Source of the DNA: Rickettsiales bacterium
GTDB lineage: Bacteria; Pseudomonadota; Alphaproteobacteria; Rickettsiales; 21-14-0-20-44-7
Direction of reading: 5' to 3'
Assembly (NCBI GenBank): GCA_023301015.1
Contig: JALZVI010000195.1
Span: 1 to 5,008, forward strand
Length of the DNA: 5,008 nt
The translations under genes and the position numbers were made by a program. The notes beneath the pieces are model-generated. The model was not told where the DNA came from. It ran no database searches and saw only the letters and a list, made by a program, of their open reading frames with translations. Of the stretch, positions 1-5,008 are shown piece by piece (positions within the stretch are counted from its first letter, which is position 1; each line of letters opens with the position of its first letter).

Positions 1-1172
1 AAGCATTTCTCGCCCTGCCCCCATCCCTTCGCAAATCCTCCGAACACCCTCTTAGCGACGATTTCGAAACCATTAAGGAAGCATGTGAGCCCTTGAATGA
101 ATCCACCATCATCCCATGTTCTGCCCTTGCCAGCCTAACCGGCATAGAATCTCGCCCAACCCTAACCGCGAAACAATCCCTCATAGTCGCTGATCTAATC
201 AATAGCCTAGGTTACAACTGTGCTCCCCATCCAGATCATCTTGGACTTCCATTTCAATGGGAGCAGCCGCTTCTCCTGACAGCCCAGCATTCCGAAACCT
301 CCCTCGACTCGCCAGAGCTAACCGGAACACTTCGCCTGCTCTACCTGACAGTCATCGTGGCTGCATCTGACGGCGATATTTCAGAAGGGGAAATCACTCA
401 ATTCCTTTCTCAGCTTACCCCTTTGGGATTAACCGATGAGCAGATGCAAGAAATTCAACTCACGATTTGCGCTCTCAAACAAGATCCCAAAGTCGCACTG
501 AGGAGTCTAAATCGCATCGCTAAAAGTATTCCCCAAGACAATCGCGAAGCAGTCCTACGGCACCTCACCGCAGTAGCTGCTGACGATGAAATCATCACAA
601 GTGACGAGCTAAAAGTTCTCAAACGCATCACTAAAGCAATGAAGCTAGAGCCTGAAATTCTAGAGCAGATGATTGAATCCATCACTGAGTTCAAAACGGT
701 TCAGGTGATTTCTTCTGGAAAATCCAAAGCAGGAGAAAAAATTCCTAAAGCACCTACGCAACAAAAACAATCTCCTCTCACTCTCGACCACGAACGAATC
801 GCCGCAATCAGCCAGGAGACTCAATCCGTGGTAGCAATCCTCTCGGAAGTGCTTTCAGAGGAAGAAACCGAACTCCCAGTAACTCCCCCCACAGCTTCAA
901 CGACTCAAACTCAGACCTCAGAAGTTCCCGATTGGTTGAGCGATCTCGAAGCTCCCTATCAAGCCCCCCTTTTGGAACTCCTCTCATCATCAACGCCCAG
1001 CTCGACCACCTTGGATAAAATTTGTCAGGATCACCACCTTATCGCCTCCTCCTTAATCGACGAAATTAATGAATGGTCTGATGAAGCTCTCGGTGACTTC
1101 CTTCTAGAACTTGATTCCAGTGGTGAACTTTCTATTTATCGAGAACTCCTTCCTGCACAAGCTACCGCATAA
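1..1172 (+). CDS. TerB-family protein, TerB + TerB-C domains (5'-partial)
   Basis: Tellurite-resistance TerB-family protein, probably cytoplasmic, of the TerB-N/TerB/TerB-C architecture. The frame is open from position 3 with no stop, and the residues before the TTG at 93 (AFLALPPSLRK...) continue the region that normally links TerB-N to TerB. I therefore treat the gene as cut by the left edge and the TTG as internal. Counting from that TTG, the TerB domain spans about residues 78-200. It has two acidic repeats, ASDGDISEGE (91-100) and VAADDEIITSDE (161-172), the pattern associated with metal binding in TerB. A low-complexity Lys/Pro/Gln linker (about 205-228) leads to a TerB-C-like domain (229-352), which opens LDHERIAAIS and ends in an acidic helical part (INEWSDEALGDFLLEL). 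No membrane segment is visible. The next gene starts 3 bp downstream, so an operon is very likely. By analogy it is a scaffold or sensor for the ATPase and helicase behind it; the exact function is unknown. Confidence 0.85.
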   Translation, partial: AFLALPPSLRKSSEHPLSDDFETIKEACEPLNESTIIPCSALASLTGIESRPTLTAKQSLIVADLINSLGYNCAPHPDHLGLPFQWEQPLLLTAQHSETSLDSPELTGTLRLLYLTVIVAASDGDISEGEITQFLSQLTPLGLTDEQMQEIQLTICALKQDPKVALRSLNRIAKSIPQDNREAVLRHLTAVAADDEIITSDELKVLKRITKAMKLEPEILEQMIESITEFKTVQVISSGKSKAGEKIPKAPTQQKQSPLTLDHERIAAISQETQSVVAILSEVLSEEETELPVTPPTASTTQTQTSEVPDWLSDLEAPYQAPLLELLSSSTPSSTTLDKICQDHHLIASSLIDEINEWSDEALGDFLLELDSSGELSIYRELLPAQATA

Positions 1173-1175
1173 TTC

Positions 1176-2510
1176 ATGAAAATTAAACGACGCGAACGCG
1201 ATGCCGTTCTTCAATCACTTCAAGCGGGCCTCGTCCCGCGCCAAGGACTCCATCTCATTCAGGTAGGACGTAAGCTCGAGACCGAAGCAATTCTTCAAGA
1301 TGTCGAACGAATCAAAGAAGGAGGAGCATCTTTCCGAATCATCGTCGGGCGATTTGGCAGCGGTAAGAGCTTTTTCATCAATCTTGCCCGCACCGTAGCT
1401 CTCACTCAGAATCTCGTTGTCATCCAAGCTGATTTCACGATGGAGCGCCGCTTATATTCAAGCAGCGGAGACGCGCGAGCGCTTTTCAGTGAGTTGCTTC
1501 GAAACATGGCGACACGATCCCAACCTGATGGCGGAGCTTTGGCTTCTATTTGCGAAAAATGGATTAGTGAAGTCAGACACCGAACCCTCAGCTCAGGCGG
1601 CACCAATCATGATATCGAGAAAGAACTCGAGCGCGATTTGGCCGACCTTCAAAACTTGGTTGGAGGCTTCGAATTTGCCGAGGTTCTCAAAGCCTATTTC
1701 CGAGGATGGCAAAATGGAGATGCGGCGTTGCAAGCGAAAGCCCTCAAATGGCTCCGCGCTGAATACACGACTAAAACAGAAGCGCGAAAAGACCTCGGAG
1801 TGCGCCGAATCATTGACGATGAAAATATCTATGACAGTCTCAAATTGTTAGCACGATTCTGTCGAAAAGCGGGCTACGACGGCCTGATGGTCGCTCTTGA
1901 TGAACTGGTCGTCCTCACTCATCGACTCCCCAGCACCCGAGCGCGGACCGCAAACTTCGAAGCAATTCTAACCTTCTTTAACGATGCCATCCAAGGACGC
2001 TCCGAGCATCTTGGCTTCCTTCTCGCGGGCACAGATGACTCTCTCACCGATCCCCGCCGTGGGCTCTATTCTTATGAGGCACTTCGCTCACGGCTCGCTG
2101 AAAACCGTTTCGCACAAGAAGGATTTGTCGATCTTTCAGGGCCGGTAATCCGACTCCAGTCTCTGACCCCTGAGGACCTCTTTGTCCTTCTCAGAAATAT
2201 CTCCCTCGTTCATGCCAACGGAGATACCGAACAACGACTCGTGTCAGACGATGGAATCTCGGCTGTGCTTAATCAGGCCAATGACCGACTAGGTGCCGAG
2301 TTTTTCAAGACTCCCAGAGATATCATCCGCTCTTTCGTCGGTCTTTTGAATGTCATTGACCAAAACCCAGGGAAAACCTGGCAAGATATCCTCGGGACAT
2401 CAGCTGAGAACGTTTTTCAAAAACCTTCTACTCCCCAGTCAGTGGAAGAGGAAATCGAAGCCTCTTCAGACTCCACTGAGGATGATGACCTCACCGCTTT
2501 CAAACTCTAA
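1176..2510 (+). CDS. P-loop ATPase, DUF2791 / BrxD-like
   Basis: AAA-type ATPase of 444 residues, resembling the DUF2791 family that includes BrxD of BREX systems. It probably powers remodelling of DNA or of a DNA-bound complex together with the helicase encoded next. The N-terminus (RRERDAVLQSLQAGLVPRQG) is typical of this family. Walker A is GRFGSGKS at 58-65 (Lys64) and Walker B is LMVALDE at 237-243 (Asp242, Glu243). A sensor-1-like stretch, LLAGTDD, lies at 282-288. Arg304 and Arg306 (LRSRL) are possible arginine-finger positions, and KTPRDIIR (378-385) looks like a sensor-2 segment. All residues needed for ATP hydrolysis appear intact. The C-terminus is strongly acidic (423-439, EEEIE and EDDD). 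ATG 1176 is the natural start: it lies 3 bp after the upstream stop and the family N-terminus follows at once. No Shine-Dalgarno is visible, so translation may be coupled to the TerB gene. The brxD symbol is withheld because no other BREX core gene is seen. Confidence 0.86.
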   Translation: MKIKRRERDAVLQSLQAGLVPRQGLHLIQVGRKLETEAILQDVERIKEGGASFRIIVGRFGSGKSFFINLARTVALTQNLVVIQADFTMERRLYSSSGDARALFSELLRNMATRSQPDGGALASICEKWISEVRHRTLSSGGTNHDIEKELERDLADLQNLVGGFEFAEVLKAYFRGWQNGDAALQAKALKWLRAEYTTKTEARKDLGVRRIIDDENIYDSLKLLARFCRKAGYDGLMVALDELVVLTHRLPSTRARTANFEAILTFFNDAIQGRSEHLGFLLAGTDDSLTDPRRGLYSYEALRSRLAENRFAQEGFVDLSGPVIRLQSLTPEDLFVLLRNISLVHANGDTEQRLVSDDGISAVLNQANDRLGAEFFKTPRDIIRSFVGLLNVIDQNPGKTWQDILGTSAENVFQKPSTPQSVEEEIEASSDSTEDDDLTAFKL

Positions 2511-2524
2511 CCCTCCTCCCCTTG
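2511..2524 (+). promoter_or_regulatory. Pyrimidine-only leader before a TTG start
   Basis: The 11 bp between the ATPase stop and the helicase start are entirely C and T (ccctcctcccc), followed by TTG. There is no purine-rich ribosome binding site. The frame has a stop at 2486-2488 and no ATG or GTG between it and 2522, so TTG is the first usable start and gives the expected family N-terminus. Initiation probably depends on coupling to the upstream gene or on SD-independent recognition. Confidence 0.4.
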
Positions 2525-4873
2525 GCTTCAGCTTACCGTAAACTCTCTGAGCCAATTCAGCGCGTTCTTCATGATGCCCGCTGGGATGAACTGCGCCCGA
2601 TTCAATCAGACAGCATCCATGCCATCTTTGACACTGACGCCGACTTAATCATCGCGGCTTCAACTGCTTCGGGAAAAACCGAAGCGGCTTTTTTACCCAT
2701 CCTTTCCAAACTCATCGAAGCGCCTCAAGACGGCATTCACACCCTCTACATCGCTCCACTCAAAGCCCTCATCAATGATCAACATCTACGACTAACTAAT
2801 CTCCTCACTCACACCCATCTTCCTGTTCACAGCTGGCATGGCGACGTCCCGGGAACTCAAAAACAAAAAATCCGCTCGAATCCAGAAGGGATTCTTCTAA
2901 TCACCCCCGAATCCCTTGAATCCTGTTTCATCAACTACAGTCGCTTTCTCCCAGCCCTGTTTTCTAATCTCCAGTTTATCATCATCGATGAACTCCACGC
3001 CTTCGTAAATGACGTCAGAGGTGTCCACCTTGCCTCACTTCTTTCACGGCTAGAGACCATTCCGAGCCAACACCCCCGGCGCCTCGGACTCTCCGCCACC
3101 CTCGGCGACTTTGACCAAGCCCGTCACTTCCTTAATCGTAACGAACCAGAAGCCGTCACTATCATCGAAGACCCTGAACTAGGCCGCGATGTTTTACTTG
3201 GGTTACGTGCCTATCCAAATCCATCGAAGTCAAAGCCCAAGACGAAAGACGCCAAAGTCAAAGCGGACGGAGAGCCTGAAATCTCCCAACTTGCGCATGA
3301 ACTAGCCCGTGTTTTTCACTCGGACTCAAACCTCATTTTCACCAACAGCCGAGCTACCGCAGAACTACTCACCGACGAACTCTCTCAAATTTCCAAACAA
3401 CAATTCTGGCCCAGAAATCCCTTCCTAATCCACCATGGATCGCTCTCAAAAGAAGTCCGGCAAGATACCGAAAAAAGACTCAAAAAAGGCGAGCCCCTCT
3501 CTGTTTTCTGCACTAGCACGCTCGAGATGGGAATCGACATCGGAAACGTGAAAGCCGTGGGTCAACTTTCAGCCCCTTGGTCTGTCTCCTCGCTTGCTCA
3601 GAGACTCGGGCGTTCTGGACGAAGAAAAGGAGAGTCCGCCATCCTCAGAATGTATGCTCTCGATGATCCCCTCACGAAAGCATCCACCCTCGAAAGCCAA
3701 TTGCGCCCACAACTCCTCCGCAGTATTGCCCTTGTCGAACTCCTCAAAGAAAAGTGGCTAGAACCTGGACCCAAGCCGCACCTTCAGCTGAGCACCTTCA
3801 TTCAGCAGATTCTTAGCATCCTACGCCAGACTGGCGGAGCATCAGCTCAGACCATCTTTGATCGCCTCTGCCAGAATGGCATCTTCTCAGAAATTTCAGT
3901 TCCTGACTTCAAATCCATCCTGCGTTCGCTTTCCGAGCATTCTCTCATTGAGCAAATGGCTGAAGGCCTCCTCATTCTCGCCCCTGCTGGCGAGCAGCTC
4001 ACTCATGATCGTGACTTCTACGCCGCCTTCCAAGCCAGTGAAGATTTCACGATCCGCTCACGCGGAGAAACCATTGGCCTTCTCCCCGCTGATCAAATTC
4101 CTCCGGTGGGAGAAAATTTTATTCTCAATGGAAAACGATGGGTCGTTGAAGACCTTGAACACCGCTCAAAAATTGCCGAAGTGCGCCGCACCTCAGCAAA
4201 GAAAAAGCCATTCTTCGGCGGCGAGCCCGGACAACTTCATAAGGTCGTTCGCGAAAAGATGCGCTCAGTCCTAAAGAGTTCGAAAATTTACCCTTACCTC
4301 CATGAAGACGCCGCAGAGGAACTCCAGCATGCCCGCAAAACTTTCGCTCAATTACAAAAAGGAATTCCGCAATGGATTCAGGATGGTTCTCAAATCCGAA
4401 TTTTCCCGTGGACCGGATCGAGTGCGATGCTAACTCTCTCACTCTGTGCAAAAGCGTCAGGGCTTGAATGCCAACTCTTCAACCTCTCACTCGTTTATCA
4501 GAACGCGGCTCCTCAAGATCTCTCTCAGCATTTTAGAGACATCGTAAATGGAAAATTCACGACAGAAGACCTTGCTAGAATTTTGCCCAGCCCCTTCCTT
4601 GAAAAATACGATCAATTCCTCGATGAAGACATCCTCGCAAAAACAAATAGCCACCGTGCTATCGCGCTTAAAGATGCTCAAGAAGTCGCCATGAATTTCG
4701 AAATGCTCCCGCCACCTCCTCTTCCTCACCGCCCAAGCTCCCCAAAATGCGCGGCGGGCTCGCTACCCCGGAAGATCCCTAAAGTTTCCCCTCCAAAATC
4801 TTCTCCAAAAATTCCCGCATCCCAATCGCTTCAACCGTTTCCGAAAGCGGAAACGCCTCTCCCTCAGGAATGA
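2522..4873 (+). CDS. Lhr-like / BrxHI-like DEAD/DEAH-box helicase
   Basis: Superfamily 2 nucleic-acid helicase of 783 residues, Lhr-like and close in layout to BrxHI; expected to translocate 3'-5' on DNA using ATP. All core motifs are present: Q-motif-like LRPIQ (24-28), motif I TASGKTE (48-54, Lys52), Ia APLKAL (78-83), Ib TPESLE (128-133), II DELH (156-159), III SAT (191-193), IV LIFTNSR (271-277), V STLEMGIDIG (332-341) and VI QRLGRSGRRKG (360-370). A Lys-rich insert (about 231-253) joins the two RecA lobes. A winged-helix-like region (about 395-490) and a beta-rich segment (about 508-565, IRSRGETIGLLPADQ, KRWVVEDLE) follow, as in the Lhr core. From residue 729 the sequence becomes a Pro/Ser/Lys tail of 55 residues, absent from what I know of the family, whose coding region overlaps the convergent gene. 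The start is TTG. It probably acts with the ATPase and TerB protein from one transcript; brxHI is the nearest named relative. Confidence 0.9.
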   Translation: MASAYRKLSEPIQRVLHDARWDELRPIQSDSIHAIFDTDADLIIAASTASGKTEAAFLPILSKLIEAPQDGIHTLYIAPLKALINDQHLRLTNLLTHTHLPVHSWHGDVPGTQKQKIRSNPEGILLITPESLESCFINYSRFLPALFSNLQFIIIDELHAFVNDVRGVHLASLLSRLETIPSQHPRRLGLSATLGDFDQARHFLNRNEPEAVTIIEDPELGRDVLLGLRAYPNPSKSKPKTKDAKVKADGEPEISQLAHELARVFHSDSNLIFTNSRATAELLTDELSQISKQQFWPRNPFLIHHGSLSKEVRQDTEKRLKKGEPLSVFCTSTLEMGIDIGNVKAVGQLSAPWSVSSLAQRLGRSGRRKGESAILRMYALDDPLTKASTLESQLRPQLLRSIALVELLKEKWLEPGPKPHLQLSTFIQQILSILRQTGGASAQTIFDRLCQNGIFSEISVPDFKSILRSLSEHSLIEQMAEGLLILAPAGEQLTHDRDFYAAFQASEDFTIRSRGETIGLLPADQIPPVGENFILNGKRWVVEDLEHRSKIAEVRRTSAKKKPFFGGEPGQLHKVVREKMRSVLKSSKIYPYLHEDAAEELQHARKTFAQLQKGIPQWIQDGSQIRIFPWTGSSAMLTLSLCAKASGLECQLFNLSLVYQNAAPQDLSQHFRDIVNGKFTTEDLARILPSPFLEKYDQFLDEDILAKTNSHRAIALKDAQEVAMNFEMLPPPPLPHRPSSPKCAAGSLPRKIPKVSPPKSSPKIPASQSLQPFPKAETPLPQE

Positions 4874-5008
4874 GGATATAGCCTTGATCGACCCCCAGTG
4901 CATCGAGGGTCTCGCGCATCACCCGCGTCAGTTTTGGCGAGAGCGTGCGTTTAATTTCTAGGCCAATCAATCGACCATCGGGCAACTTGATCATGAGATC
5001 GATCTCAG
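4779..5008 (-). CDS. AAA ATPase, C-terminal DUF4143 domain (5'-partial)
   Basis: C-terminal piece of a protein of the AAA ATPase + DUF4143 family. The frame runs off the right edge: codons before the ATG at 4994 read EIDL, and EIDLMIKLPDGRLIGLEIKR matches the restriction-endonuclease-like fold of DUF4143, with a PD-(D/E)XK-type acidic residue followed by E-x-K. The rest (YILIPEGEAFPLSETVEAIG, then REFLEKIL) is the usual ending of these proteins. About 76 residues are visible; family members are usually near 400 residues, so the P-loop ATPase half lies outside the window. The gene ends at TAG 4779-4781, convergent with the helicase gene and overlapping it by 95 bp. These proteins are widespread, often on accessory DNA, and their physiological role is poorly known. 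It is unlikely to be part of the three-gene operon. The ATG at 4994 is internal, not the start. Confidence 0.8.
   Translation of the reverse strand, partial: EIDLMIKLPDGRLIGLEIKRTLSPKLTRVMRETLDALGVDQGYILIPEGEAFPLSETVEAIGMREFLEKILEGKL
4836..4855. repeat. Perfect 8-bp inverted repeat with 4-base loop
   Basis: The arms cgtttccg and cggaaacg pair perfectly around a 4-base loop (aaag), a compact hairpin on either strand. It sits inside the overlap of the two convergent genes, 16 bp before the helicase stop. No T-run follows on either strand, so it is not a canonical intrinsic terminator. It could slow transcription or protect the helicase mRNA 3' end, or be an accident of codon choice in the DUF4143 gene. 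Confidence 0.45.

Noticed and set aside
455..694. Open frame on the - strand inside the TerB gene
   Set aside because: Its translation is rich in Ser, Arg and Met and has no recognisable domain. It is the antisense of the conserved TerB domain, which is clearly coding.
1417..1851. 144-codon + strand open frame inside the ATPase gene
   Set aside because: It is an out-of-frame reading of the ATPase region between Walker A and Walker B. The composition is unlike a folded domain and no family is recognisable.
3858..4274. 138-codon + strand open frame inside the helicase gene
   Set aside because: It is an alternative frame of the winged-helix and beta-rich part of the helicase. Its Ser/Lys-heavy translation has no domain signature.
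4125..4729. Two - strand open frames (4125-4451 and 4487-4729) antisense to the helicase
   Set aside because: Both oppose well-conserved helicase sequence, and their translations are Arg-rich and unrecognisable.
4755..4782. Possible intrinsic terminator after the helicase catalytic region
   Set aside because: Only a 3-bp ggg/ccc pairing is available there and no T-run follows.
1..4873. A complete BREX locus
   Set aside because: Only BrxD-like and BrxHI-like genes are present. No PglZ, PglX, BrxC/PglY or PglW is seen, and the third gene is a TerB-family protein.
4994..5007. 14-bp perfect palindrome at the right edge (tgagatcgatctca)
   Set aside because: It has no loop, lies inside the codons for EIDL of the DUF4143 gene, and is cut off by the window edge. 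Chance from codon use is the likeliest explanation.
1..5008. CRISPR arrays, tRNA or rRNA genes, insertion sequences
   Set aside because: No regularly spaced repeats, cloverleaf-like segment, rRNA signature or transposase reading was found. Nearly every base lies in a supported coding gene.

Overview
The window holds a tightly packed, co-directional block of three + strand genes. It is closed on the right by a convergent, truncated gene on the - strand. There is no gene-free stretch longer than 11 bp in the interior. Base composition is close to balanced. The starts have no visible Shine-Dalgarno motif and one is TTG. This fits a Gram-negative bacterium of moderate GC that initiates without strong SD signals. 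Verrucomicrobiota or another PVC-type lineage is possible, but nothing here fixes the taxon.

Layout. Positions 1-1172 carry the 3' part of a gene for a tellurite-resistance TerB-family protein: a central TerB domain followed by a TerB-C-like domain. Its reading frame stays open to the left edge, so the start and any TerB-N domain lie outside. After 3 bp, 1176-2510 encodes a 444-residue P-loop ATPase of the DUF2791 / BrxD-like type. After 11 bp, 2522-4873 encodes a 783-residue Lhr-like superfamily 2 helicase related to BrxHI. On the - strand, 4779-5008 encodes the last ~76 residues of an AAA ATPase with a C-terminal DUF4143 domain. Its 3' end overlaps the 3' end of the helicase gene by 95 bp.

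How they may work together. BrxD-type ATPases and BrxHI-type helicases are known partners in some BREX phage-defence systems. Here they sit beside a TerB-family protein, and no methylase, phosphatase (PglZ) or protease is seen in the window. TerB-N/TerB-C proteins have been linked to ATPases and helicases in comparative genomics of Ter systems. The simplest reading is one operon for a three-protein DNA-processing complex: a TerB scaffold or metal/stress sensor, a motor ATPase and a 3'-5' helicase. A defence role is plausible but inferred. The DUF4143 ATPase is a common accessory-genome gene and appears to be a separate transcription unit.
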